From Lepidostoma basale (taxonomy: Eukaryota; Arthropoda; Insecta; Trichoptera; Lepidostomatidae), in the NCBI GenBank assembly GCA_022606425.2, contig JAHDVF020000432.1, positions 186,001 to 250,000 on the forward strand: a stretch of DNA of 64,000 nt. Reading direction: 5' to 3'. The notes under the pieces were generated by a model. It was not told the origin of the DNA and did not search any database. It was given only the letters and a program-made list of their open reading frames with translations. A program made the translations under genes and the position numbers. Numbering within the stretch: position 1 is the stretch's first letter; each line of letters opens with the position of its first letter. Positions 12,001 through 25,412 of the stretch are shown here, one piece after another.

Positions 12001-14201
12001 GATATATTTCTACTCACAGTCAAGTTATTGACCTCACAAAAACTTTAAATGACCGTACTGAAAAATTGAGATTTTTGTATAGTGTCACTTTTGTTTTCAA
12101 CGTGCGATATAATCTCGTGTCAATTTTTATATTTTGTTAGTGATCTCGTCGACGGTTTCTTGGGCGGTAGGAGGCAATGTATTATTGGCAGCTTGCCTCG
12201 AGGCTGCGAGGAATGATATGGTCTTTCTTGAGAACAAACTGTGGAGGCAAGCGCCGGTCCCTCCTTGAGAGTCTCAGTTGTATGTTTACAGAACTCTCTT
12301 TAATATTTAAAATGAACCTCCATCGAGAGATTTCAGTAAAATCATTAGACTCTCTTTGATTTTTCAGATCTAAATATATTTACTTCGAGGTTTCATCGCA
12401 AACATCCGACCACACACTCAGAACCATTGTAGCCGGGGGGAGTATCAGTTTGCATCTTGAAGGTGGCGTCCTTTGTCAGCTCGTCTGCTCTTTCATTACC
12501 CCCAGTTCGATGAGACGCAGAAATGAGCTTTAAATAACCAACAAACTTATTTACCAAAAGCTGTTCATCATTGTTACCAAAGCTCTGCCTAATCTGCTGC
12601 TCAGACAATCGCTAGTAGGGGGAGTTATCTAGAATACCCCCAGAGGTCTTCGGGGAGAACTCTTATTACATGTGGCCAGGATCGGTTGTCCAGCGAGAGC
12701 GAGCAGTTGCAGCACTTCATTTCCGCTAGCGACTTGCGGCGTGTCTCACCGAACCGTTGTCTCGAGAACAGCCGTGTCTCCCCGAGGGCGGGAGTTATTT
12801 CGAGTCGCAGAGAAAATCGAAAGAAGCATCAAACGTATCTGTATCGACAGACGACACTGCCAGCCCACTCGCGCTAAGACCGATTGTTTTATCCGGGCGT
12901 GTCTGCCGCGACCCCTCAGATGCTAATATGAACGCAGCTATACAATTTACAATGAATTTCGTTGTTTCCCCGCAGCGGTGGATAAGTAATTAAATAATTC
13001 GCGATTCTTGAGGGCAAACGGATCGAATTGTTTCAATATATCATATAAGATGTACGTAATTGTAATTAAAGTATTGTGACTCTTTATTACTTGCAGCAGC
13101 AAGGCATTCCACTCCACGTGGACCGAATACATACCAAAAACAAAGCCACCAGCGAGGGAGAGCCGCGCCGCAGCCTTCTCGGCGCGGCGCGGCCACTCGA
13201 GCAATGTCAAGGTGCGTCCGGTACTCTTGGCCGTGGAGAGAGGCAAAGCTAAATACTAAGCAAGAACTACTGCGGAACTACTCGCAGGTACTTTCAATTA
13301 CAGCCCCCTAGATGCACTCGTACGTCCAGAGTGGCGGGCCTGACGCGCGGCACGAGATCTTAGAAGAGATAAACAAACATGCGCCTGTATTAGCGAAGCA
13401 GCTGCGGATCAAGCGTACCCACGTTCTCCACGATTATTTTGAGATCTTCTAGGATTACAAAACGTTGAGAAAGACATGGTGGCGTAATGTATTTTAGAAA
13501 ACAGCACATATTTATATCCTAGTGATAAAATATTCAGCAATCTTTCGGTGCCGTTCTTTCGTGGGTCAGTCGATGCAGGGTGTCACGCTTTATTTAAGGT
13601 GTTCGAAGCCTGGGTATAAAAAATCCGAGCATTAGTCTTGTCTATGAATATAAATCCGTCTGCGTTACACCGAGCAGTTCGCAGATCGAAATGTTCTGGC
13701 CGGGCTCGTCAAAACATTCCCAGTGAATTGGGACACATGACACAATTCACGGGAGGCAAGGGTGGGAGCCGTGTAGATTTCCATGCCGCGGCAAGGAGCG
13801 CAGCACTGCCCGATGCACTCGCGCTCATTTAGTTGCGACGGAGGAGGCACGTAAACACTCTCGGTAGTTAATGAAACAAAAGGAAAGTCCTTACTCTACT
13901 CGGGCCACTCGGCAGAGTGGCTACGGAGACGCGCGTGGCCGAGGGCGCCACGCGCACGCGCGGGAGACACTGACCATGGAACATCACACACAGACACAGT
14001 CGGAGCGCACTTACACCAGTACACGGCGACATAGTCTTTCTCGTTGAGCACCCTTTCCAGCTGCTTGGCCGTGACCTCTTCGATGACGGGCTCTTGCTCT
14101 TTGGGGGGCGCGGGGGGCGCGGCGGGCGCCTTCTTCGGGGCCAGGCCCTGGGCCGGCAGCAGCAGCGCGAGCACCAGCAGCGGGAGCGCGCGAGCCAGCA
14201 T
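8..14201 (-). CDS. Secreted/ER multi-thioredoxin-domain protein (5' part, five exons; continues beyond window)
   Basis: Exons on the minus strand: 14201-14015, 2891-2709, 2629-2489, 423-241, 151-8. All have AG acceptors and GTAAG/GTGAG-type donors, and every intron is phase 1, giving 279 codons before the left edge. The start ATG at 14201 opens a clear signal peptide (MLARALPLLVLALLLPAQG), then a Pro/Ala/Lys linker. Two thioredoxin-like units follow, each split in two exons just before the active-site loop: first YARSCVTCDK (C-V-T-C), then YKPECKKCSK (C-K-K-C). Each CxxC is followed by L-ELE-IDDE/D, a DFVKI/GFVKI strand and a YGIKTFPALTYFR/YNLGDLPKLVYYR segment with the cis-Pro position. A third unit begins in the last exon (VTAKTLNTLIGN..LVVVF). 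By family knowledge these are PDI-like or calsequestrin-like ER lumen domains, but the CxxC centres are not the CGHC of classical PDI, so isomerase activity is uncertain. The exact orthologue is not recognised. Intron 1 (11.1 kb) hosts many transposons. Confidence 0.85.
424..2488. other. Introns of the thioredoxin-repeat gene; no other gene seen
   Basis: This is the intron between exons 2629-2489 and 423-241. It contains AT-rich stretches and a G+C-rich patch at about 1670-1780 with imperfect GGCGAGGAG repeats. Short open frames here show no recognisable protein pattern. I see no transposon ends. Confidence 0.5.
3330..5521 (+). mobile_element. 5'-truncated RTE-like non-LTR retrotransposon (reverse transcriptase ORF with TTAG-repeat tail)
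   Basis: A long ORF from about 3330 to a stop at 5495 (707 aa from the GTG at 3372) encodes a non-LTR reverse transcriptase. Visible landmarks in order are VIMPLYKGKGSRMECGNHRA (RT motif 1), GAFINGRGCMDQI, FVDLQKAYGYV (motif A), GVKQGCVMSPWLFNLYMD (motif B), LLYADDAVLLA (YADD box), VEFVYLGSMF, then the C-terminal LRRMCGYSV, LRWFGHIERM and GRPRKTWHD signatures. No endonuclease domain precedes it; a stop at 3327-3329 and abrupt loss of similarity indicate 5' truncation, which is usual for LINE copies. The conserved Asp after KAY in motif A is Gly, while the metal-binding Asp of FVDL and YADD are intact. Directly after the stop lies a TTAG/GTTA tetranucleotide tail (about 5497-5520), typical of RTE/CR1-type 3' ends. 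It sits inside intron 1 of the thioredoxin gene, antisense to it. Related degraded copies are at 32715-32940 and 46850-47810. Confidence 0.88.
5525..5740. repeat. Dispersed repeat, copy 1 (mate at 54165-54350)
   Basis: Immediately downstream of the retroelement tail, the sequence shares an ordered set of blocks with 54165-54350: GCAACCATACTAAA, TGCTAGGACCTCAAGG, GTTTTAATAT, GGGCAACA, TAGGAAAGAT, AGAACTTCTT and TACTGCAAACAT...TTGTTAACCCAAAA. The blocks are collinear with small indels. No coding frame is conserved, so a SINE, MITE or retroelement 3' region is possible; its class is not recognised. Confidence 0.7.
5928..6215 (+). pseudogene. Relic of an uncharacterised repetitive arthropod protein family
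   Basis: Frame 1 reads SAVKGFLGNKKDEHYKKL, VDELLKANEMG and then, after a decayed stretch, ENLGAV. A +1 shift then gives WFHQDIRTMEQ and DAEHKRKK. In intact members of this family, as I remember them from many arthropod predicted proteins, these pieces occur in the same order in one frame (FLGN.KDPHY..., PENLGAV...GERFHQDI.TME...). The frame shift and in-frame decay show it is dead. The family's function is unknown; its high copy number suggests mobility. Confidence 0.55.
6300..8350. other. Intronic stretch without recognised genes
   Basis: This part of intron 1 of the thioredoxin gene has mixed composition, with CpG-richer patches near 7060-7230 and 7600-7770. Open frames are all short and show no motif I recognise. 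Confidence 0.4.
8351..9569 (-). mobile_element. Decayed mariner-family DNA transposon with recognisable terminal inverted repeats
   Basis: The element runs from GGGTGTTTTTTTAAGAGC at 8355 to the inverse ...GCTTAAAAAACACCC ending at 9565, each flanked outside by TTTA, so it is a TA-target insertion. On the minus strand the transposase is recognisable but broken: an N-terminal region near 9450-9200 with FYGQHNRP-like and NVQTEENIAAVGRSVEEV text in shifted frames, then TVWCGLHAGGIIGPYFF, VTVNGERYRA, DIWFQKDGATCHTA (second catalytic Asp) and LLTGPLVRETASRLFLWDYV (region of the third catalytic Asp). Several frameshifts and stops make it non-autonomous now. It lies in intron 1 of the thioredoxin gene. 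Confidence 0.88.
10050..10710 (-). mobile_element. 3' end of a CR1/Jockey-like LINE (copy 1)
   Basis: On the minus strand, decayed frames read NCVKYLGLTMDKNLKWKKH near 10690-10620 (the VKYLG...W..H block typical of CR1/Jockey reverse transcriptases). Sequence homologous to 19496-19840 then encodes the polymerase C-terminus (RNCDRYHLANARTKTGQ and GLKLYNDLP in the other copy). The plus-strand T-rich run at 10047-10066 is the inverted A-rich tail, so the 3' end lies near 10050. Confidence 0.75.
10720..11840. other. Intronic stretch, no gene seen; contains a CCTAA tract
   Basis: AT-rich from 10800 to 11130, then a CpG-richer block 11140-11580. The block holds three perfect CCTAA units at 11468-11482, the complement of the insect telomeric unit TTAGG. 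No convincing coding sequence is present. Confidence 0.45.
11468..11482 (-). repeat. Short interstitial telomere-type tract (CCTAA)3
   Basis: Three exact CCTAA units with partial flanking units, matching the canonical insect telomere repeat TTAGG on the minus strand. It is short enough to be chance or a relic of break repair or a telomere-targeting element. Confidence 0.7.
11845..12110. mobile_element. 266-bp MITE with about 70-bp terminal inverted repeats
   Basis: The left arm begins ATATCGCACGTTGAAAACAA at 11845 and the right arm ends with its reverse complement at 12110. Pairing continues about 70 bp inward, past AGTGACACTATACAAAAATC and TTTTTCAGTACGGTCA, with only a few mismatches and indels. 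The middle is AT-rich and non-coding. Long TIRs around a short core are the MITE pattern. The parent transposon is not identified. Confidence 0.85.
12393..12600 (-). pseudogene. RNase H domain relic from a non-LTR retrotransposon
   Basis: The minus frame reads ISASHRTGGNERADELTKDA, matching the family signature (S-H-x-G-x-x-GNE-x-AD-x-LAK-x-A) that surrounds the last catalytic Asp of LINE-encoded RNase H. No polymerase domain is attached, so this is a fragment. Confidence 0.6.
12615..14000. other. 5' portion of thioredoxin-gene intron 1, no gene seen
   Basis: Moderately G+C-rich patches (12660-12920, 13130-13230) alternate with AT-rich sequence. I found no exon with coherent splice borders and no transposon ends. 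Confidence 0.4.
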
Positions 14202-15960
14202 GGCGGGCGGTGGACCGACACTGCCGCGCTCCTGGCCAGCCCGGCGGCCCCCGCCCTCCGGCCCCCGCCCCGCCCCCGCCCCGCCCCCGCCCGCGCGCCC
14301 GAGCCAAATTTACCTTTTACTGCTTAACACACCGATATATCCCTCTCGGCGGCGATCATCTGGACCGGGGCTGACCAGATGGCGGATTTCACTGCCATTC
14401 CAGCCCGGGGGGCTCTACAAATATTCTTCATTAGAGAGTGTGTACCTGTCGTGACGCCGTTAATTAGAAAATAATTAAGTTCCGTACTCAATAGATGTGC
14501 ATAATTGTGTCTATCTTCTGTGAAGTCTGATTGGCGTAACTACGCAATAGTTAAATAACGAACTCGGCCGAGAAGACAAGAACCACCAAGTGTCCTCCGC
14601 GGACCCGAGTACTGTCAAATATTTAATCTCGTTTCCTCATACATCACCCTAAGTTCTCAACATGTTTCTTAATTACTTTAATTTATAACCACGCCGTCTG
14701 TTGACTTTACCTCCCACGCGCTTGTCTCGTCGCATGGCACCTCTACCGGTCCCCTTATCCCAGGCGGGTGCTCCGTGTCCAGAGCACTCCGCCTTCCGAA
14801 TAACGCATCGCTGTCAGTCCCATCATCGCCACCATCCTGTAGTCGAAATGTTGTCTACATATTCGAACTGGAGGCTATTTGATTGGTATTCAACAAAACT
14901 GTATAAATAAATGTTGCGGTTTCAAGAAATGTAGCGACGCGCGTGCCAAGTCCGGGTGCGGCGGCAGGCAGAGCAGGACGCAGGCGGCGGACTATATTTA
15001 GGGCAGCCCTGGACGGCGCCGGCGTGAGGCAGATCCGCCTGGGAACATTGGCGCTTTACTTTATCTACACTATAGCATCTGATGTTGCCTTTAAGAAATC
15101 TCCGTGAAATTTAGCATAACATCGGGTGACTTCCCTCTCAAATTACGACCCAAACACCTCCAGCCGCGACAAGCGCCCAAAATCGATCCTGCTTCAGAGG
15201 AACACTCCGGGCCATACAAATCATGCCCCCGCATAAACTAACAACCCACCAAATCACCTTCCAACAATGTTCCCATCAGACGTAAGAGGAATAGCCACTG
15301 CGCAATGTTATGGATAAGAAACAGGCCTAGGAAGTGCAGCGAGACTGGCGAAAGGACGTCGCTGCGTCCTATAAGAGTCGCGGGTGGCGGTGCGGTGGGA
15401 ACCTTCTATATCATCGGGTCGTCCTGCCCTTTGAGACAAAGAACGTAAACGATATTTCGGTAAGTTTTAAGACATATCACCACTCCGGCAATCTTAGTTC
15501 AAAGGTGAATATTGTAAACCTCTTATCTGGCTTCTGATCAAGCAGACACCAATCCTATTCGGCGCTATATGGATGTATTTGAGACCTTTTCAATTGATAC
15601 TCGATACAACAAAACAGAGGCTACAATGTCCAACTGCAATAGACGCGCGAGTAGGGCCCGTCGGTGTATATTTCAGCCGCGGAGTGGTGAAGCAGAAAGA
15701 TTAAGTCTGGCCGATATTCGATACTGAAGTCGCATTACTTCGCCCAGGGGGAAATAACCTTTGAATTTCATTCCATTCAAGTCGGTTCACTCTAATGCTC
15801 AGCCTCGCTTTCGGGGGGGACAATTTAATAATTCGTTTAAACTCGTATTTGGAGATAATGTATTTTCGTCAAGAAATAAAGCTTTCATTATTTAAGCTTA
15901 ATTTAACATTAATATTCGGTGTTGCAAAGATTTAATAACGTTTCCTCGATATACTTTGGA
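14202..15960. other. Upstream/intergenic region of the thioredoxin gene
   Basis: The 100 bp upstream of the signal-peptide ATG is extremely C/G-rich on the plus strand (runs of CCCGCCC to about 14300), consistent with the promoter or 5' UTR of the minus-strand gene. Beyond that, to 15960, no coding or repeat signal is evident. Confidence 0.4.
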
Positions 15961-15964
15961 TTTT

Positions 15965-16085
15965 TTGATTACATATTTTTTGCAGACGACCTGAAACTAT
16001 TCGCAGCTATTGAGGATTGTAAAGATTTCTACAAAACGATATTGAAGTTGCTGAAATGGTCGGATGACTACCAAAATGCTATATG
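15965..16085 (+). pseudogene. Short Jockey-like reverse-transcriptase relic
   Basis: The plus frame reads DYIFFADDLKLFAAIEDC, then KTILKLLKWSDDYQNA. This is the FADD box and following helix of Jockey/CR1-type polymerases, with no surrounding domain preserved. Confidence 0.55.
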
Positions 16086-16542
16086 CTAATAAGCTCCAGA
16101 ATATGAGAAGAAGAAGCTGAGAAATCCAGTCATATAAGCAAAAAAGGGGGTCCATCTCGTAATTAGAGATAATAAGCTGGAAACTCGGTATACGAGTACA
16201 CCTTCATTTTGACGTTCTAAATGTTGTCTCAGAAGCCTCGTGTCCGCGTCGTAAGTTTTTCAAGGGTCAAAGCTCACAATTTTTTTTTGCGATTATCCAA
16301 ATTTCTCTAGCTCCTATCTCCTATGATGTTAACACTTATTATAAAAATTGCAGAGCTGTTTAAAAAATGGGAAAAAAATCATCAAATTACTACAAAAACA
16401 TGCCAATTTCGACCAACTGGCTTAAGTTTTTCTACAAGAAAACTGCCCTGAACAACAATTATACGAAAATGGAGTACGGATCTTACTAGCGATATACCTG
16501 TACAATGCTCCTAAATCTGAGGACAATATCAATCATCTAATA

Positions 16543-17912
<1,370 letters not shown>

Positions 17913-18684
17913 CCGAGGAAGAGAGTGCATTTGACCCGGAAAATCCAAAAAGGTCTGGAAACAACGACTCAGGACAACGAAAATGATATCAATGAAACAG
18001 AAATTTTCAAACGCCCGTAAGATGGCGACGATGAAGAAGAAGAAGAAAATTATTTTGTTCCTTGAATTGTTAAAGACTCGTGAATGTTCACTTCACTACA
18101 ATTTAAATTGTAAGAAAAATATAGCTGCTGAATAAAGATAAAATTAAAATATATTTACTCGTTTTATTTCTACTTAAAATCTACTTTCAATAAAATTATA
18201 ATATATAAAATTAAGATATACTAAAAGTCTTTCATTTAATGAGTTTTGTAATTACTCAAAGTAGGTAAGTATCATTAAGTGAATATATTAGATACCTATG
18301 TGTAAAATGTTACAAACGTTTATAGAGGGTATTATTCAGCTGTAGTATGTACTCGTACTGTAGTATGTACTCGTATTATGGCTGCCCTCTCCGCCCTCTG
18401 CCTCAAAAATGGAAGAGCGCATGAAAAATGTTTGGAACAAAATTTGTCACAGATTTTATTCTCTACAATGTTTATAATATTATAGATGTTAACATAATTG
18501 GAGCTATCGAAACCTAGATAATCTCAAAAACCCGATTTTTGTGACCTTTGCCCTTGAATAACTTACGACGCAGGCACTAAATTTTATGATACTTTTGAGA
18601 CAACTTAAAAAACGCCAAAATAAAGGTGTATAAGAGTTTCCAGCTTATTATCTCTCATTACGAGGTGAGATATGTTTCCACTGT

Positions 18685-19111
18685 TTGATTACAATCACGT
18701 TGATCATTAGATCTTATGGGTAGAATGAAATTATTACTATTATCATTATTAGGTACATTCATAGTTAGACTCAATTAATCAATTAATTAAATACATTTAG
18801 CCAAAATGTCTACAAGCTGTGAATCTCCGACCGCTCGATTAGATCTGGAACTGGTGGAGTGAATGATGGAATGAAGACACCGATGGATTTAAAAGGTCTG
18901 CCAATCCACGGATGTAATATAAACGTGTTTTTATATTGATTGCATGTGAATATATAGAACAAGTAACATCAATACTTAGAACATTATTCGACCTAAATAA
19001 ATGTATGGTGGTCAGGTTGTGTAACGAAACCAGCGGGTTGTTGACCCCTGCAGGGGTGATAGCGCCTCGAGAGGGCGGAGGTGGGAAGGTACAGACAGTC
19101 TGCCAGCAGCC
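18685..19111. promoter_or_regulatory. Upstream region / 5' UTR of kynurenine 3-monooxygenase
   Basis: This is the 430 bp between the inverted-repeat element and the KMO start codon. It is AT-rich until about 19020, then more G/C. No obvious TATA box or initiator can be singled out with confidence. The ATG at 19112 is preceded by AGCAGCC. Confidence 0.35.
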
Positions 19112-22259
<3,148 letters not shown>

Positions 22260-22374
22260 CTACTCCTTCTTACTCCACGCACCCAGGATACTTCGCCGGC
22301 CAGAGAGGAGACAGGAGAGGAATGGCGATAGGAAACACGACGTTCCGGAATATTTATATAATATTTATAAACAT

Positions 22375-22380
22375 AATAAA
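22375..22380 (+). terminator. KMO polyadenylation signal AATAAA
   Basis: Canonical AATAAA, 116 bp after the KMO stop codon, followed by an A/T-rich stretch. Confidence 0.75.
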
Positions 22381-22409
22381 GAAAATTACAACAATAAATA
22401 ATATGCGTA

Positions 22410-22415
22410 TTTATT
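22410..22415 (-). terminator. Polyadenylation signal of the DGAT2-like gene
   Basis: AATAAA on the minus strand, 137 bp past the stop codon. It lies only 30 bp from the oppositely directed KMO signal, so the two transcripts should end within or across the same few dozen bases. Confidence 0.7.
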
Positions 22416-22551
22416 ACACATTGGAGTTGTCCAACGAGCGGCACGAGCCTCCAGGGGTAGTGATGTACGTGGCAAGCAGAAAGGAAATGCTTTAAAGATA
22501 GCTACTACAATAATTGGTGTTGGGGGCCTTGAAGATGCTGTATTGTTGATG

Positions 22552-25383
22552 TTACTCGATGATGAGAGACGTGTCCTTGGCATTGGCGATGTACTTATGC
22601 TTCTCCTGGTCGAACATGGCCAGCAGGTTGCTGGTGAACTCCTCGTGCACGCGAGAAATCTCCTCCTCGGACGGGTCCAGGTTCTTTGCCACCTCCATCG
22701 GCTTTCCAACTGAAAACAAACAAATGTTGAAATGTCTGGCCGTGTCGTATAGTAATCTCGTATTCGGACGGTTGATGCGAGAGAGAGAGAAGAGCCCTCA
22801 CCGACGGTGACGACCGGCCTCCTCTGCGGAACGACCCCGACGGAGTACTGGAAGACCCCGCGGCCCAGCGGCAGGACGGGCGCGATGCCCGTGAGCCTCT
22901 TGATCCACTCCTGCGCGGTGCGCACGAGCCCGCCCGGCGGGTTGCGGGGCTGCTCGAAGAGCTCGGTCTCCCCGAAGGAGAAGACGGGCACCAGCGGCGC
23001 GCCGTGCTTCATGGCGAGCTTCACGAACCCGCGGCGCTTGCGCAGCACCACGCGGTACTCCCCGGGGTGGCAGTTGAGCGACTCGGCAGCCCCTCCCACC
23101 ATGAGCGCGGCGCAGCGGCCGCGGCCCGTGGCGGGGTCCAGCAGGTGCGAGATGCTCTGCGCCGAGGCAGAGGCCACACCCAGCCAGCGCAGCAGCTCGC
23201 GGAAGAAGGGCACCATGAAGTGGCCGCCCAGCACCAGCATATGCGGCGTGAGACCGGGGAAGAGCTCGGGGAAGCCGAGGGCGTCCGTGGCGAAGCTGCC
23301 GAAGGCGCCCGTGCACAGCACGCCGTGCGGAAACACGCAGAACAAGTAGTTCTTCCCCGGATCCAGGTCTTGCGTCTTCACCAGCTTCATCGGGAAGTAG
23401 TCTCGGAAGTTACTCCACCATCCCCAGTTTCTCACCCATGACCACCTGAAAAATCAAATGAAATCATATCGCTAATTATTACGAGATTGACCTTATATCA
23501 CGTGAGTAGTGTGGGTAGTCTATAACTACTATTAGTCTCGTTTAGTCGGACAAATCTCTACGTTATTAGGGCACAAGCAGTTGAAACATTAAATATAGCT
23601 AGGTATGTATCTAGAAATAATAGTAATAATGTGAGAGCGGGTACCCCTGAGTCCCGAAATTGCAGTTGTCCCTATTCCTGGCGATGACGATAGCGTAGAT
23701 CAGCATGAGCCAGTAGTAGTCCGTGCGGAGCAGCAGCACGGCCAGCGCGATGGCGGCCAGCTCCCCGAAGAGCATGACGCAGATCCAGGCCGCCGCCGCC
23801 AGCGTCTGCAGCCGCCGCTCGCGGGGCAGCTCCCACGGGGCGAACTGGATCCCGAGCAGCTCCATCAGGGACCTGCCGCACACAACATAACTTGTACCTA
23901 AACAAAATGATTCAAGCCCTCATCTATTGTAACGCCGCTCCCAAATATCACGGCGGCAGCTGACTGCGGAACAGATCAATAATAATTCAACTTTTTGAGT
24001 TTTAATTTAATCCGTCACTAGGTTCTATTATCTTTCCAAAAGTAATCTCGATATTACCTATGTGTCGTCCATCACAACAGCGAAATAAGTGTGTATTACC
24101 GTAAGTACAGATTCGCGGTACAACACCTTCCCCAGTTTTAAAGAAAGGATGATAACATACTTATGTTATCGGGAATAGCGAGGACAGAGATAAGTTCTTC
24201 ACGGTCGGGGATGATTGCGTACCTACATAGGTATACCTGCGTTACACGTTCGAGCACAGAACATATTTACAAACTTAAATCATACCTGAACGCGACGTCA
24301 CAAGTTAGACCAAATTTATTAAAATGAAACATCGCTGAAGAGTGGACTCGGTGTAATTATTTTAAAATGGATCGTCTCTGCACTGCAGCCGAGCCACGGC
24401 GGGCCCGGGCCGAGGAGCCGAGAGACTTGGAGGAACGTCGTCGCGCCGCGCCGGTGACCGGCCGCAATCTGTGTGAACAGCCAGCATGACGTACCTGTGG
24501 TATGCCTATTGCCGCGTGGACTAGGGTGACAATACACCATTCATACCTACTGATTTGTACAACATCGCTACAGCGCAACGCCGCGCCACTGACGTCAATT
24601 TTGGAACATTTAAGTCAAAAATGTTTTATTTATCCTAATCGTTGGGCATGTAAACAGATAAAATTCGGATATCAACTCATCGGGAAACTAATCCCCTCCG
24701 ATCCACCAGCCCCCTTGCTGCAGACGGCATGTAGAGTTTAGGTAAGTTTGGTGTCTTCGCCAACATTCGCGTTGGAAACAATGAAGGAAAACATTTCCTG
24801 ACGCACAAATAGATCAGATGTTTTTTTCCCACCGAGTCCAGTAGATATGTTACGTGCGACAGTATTCCAAATTACTGCGAACCGTGTTTCTGTACCTACC
24901 TACCTATAAAACATTTATTTGTATTCAGTTACATTGAAAAAAGATACATCTGCCTGGAACAAACTCTGAGCTGATTGCGATTACCTACGATTAAATGCAC
25001 CATAGGTAGGTACTTATCATTAATAAATACATTAACTATTTTTAGAAATTGGTCAGAGTCTACTTTTAATTATCAAAAAACAATTCCATTTTGAAGGAAA
25101 TGACTGACGGGGTACACTTTGGATAGTCTCATACGGTGAAACAGTAGGTACCTACCTAAGTTATTGAACGTTACAATGAAAAGGCGAATTACATAACGAA
25201 GAACTCTGCCCTCCATCACGATAAGGGTATGTTTACAGTCTTCGAATCGACATGGTGGTATACAAAAAAAAGTTGAATGGTATGATCATACCGAAATGCA
25301 CTTTTGATATGTTCCAAGTAATAAGCCATGTCGAGGTCTCCGTCCCCGTTCCGCTGGGGAACATCTCGTCTCTCCGGAACCAT
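22552..25383 (-). CDS. DGAT2/MOGAT-family acyl-CoA:acylglycerol O-acyltransferase
   Basis: Coding exons on the minus strand: 25383-25292, 23872-23645, 23445-22802, 22709-22552; the first exon extends to an acceptor at 25412, so a 5' UTR exon lies upstream. The 373 aa match the family length. Order of features: MELLGIQFAPWELPRERRLQ, a hydrophobic hairpin (ICVMLFGELAAIALAVLLL and a second segment), RDYFPMKLVKT (YFP motif), YLFCVFPHGVLCTGAF (active-site block), MVGGAAESLNCHPG, RRGFVKLAMKHGAPLVPVFS then FGE, and a tail VGKPMEVAKNLDPSEEEISR ending SLIIE. These ER enzymes make di- or triacylglycerol. The active-site motif is F-P-H-G rather than the animal H-P-H-G, so substrate preference (MGAT, DGAT or wax-type) cannot be set from sequence. 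It converges with KMO. Confidence 0.92.
23900..25290. other. Intron 1 of the DGAT2-like gene
   Basis: Intron between coding exons 1 and 2. A G+C-rich patch lies at about 24370-24500; the rest is AT-rich with many TACCTAC/GTAGGTA runs. No coding or element signal is recognised. Confidence 0.45.
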
Positions 25384-25412
25384 CTCGCGGCTCGGGGCTT
25401 GATCTGTCGGAC

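Noticed and set aside
14011..14327. Arg/Pro/Gly-rich frames opposite the signal-peptide exon
   Set aside because: Result of extreme local G+C content; the minus frame with signal peptide and matching splice donor is the real one.
22798..23441. Long frames antisense or out of frame to the acyltransferase exon
   Set aside because: G+C-rich shadow frames; the real frame carries the family motifs.
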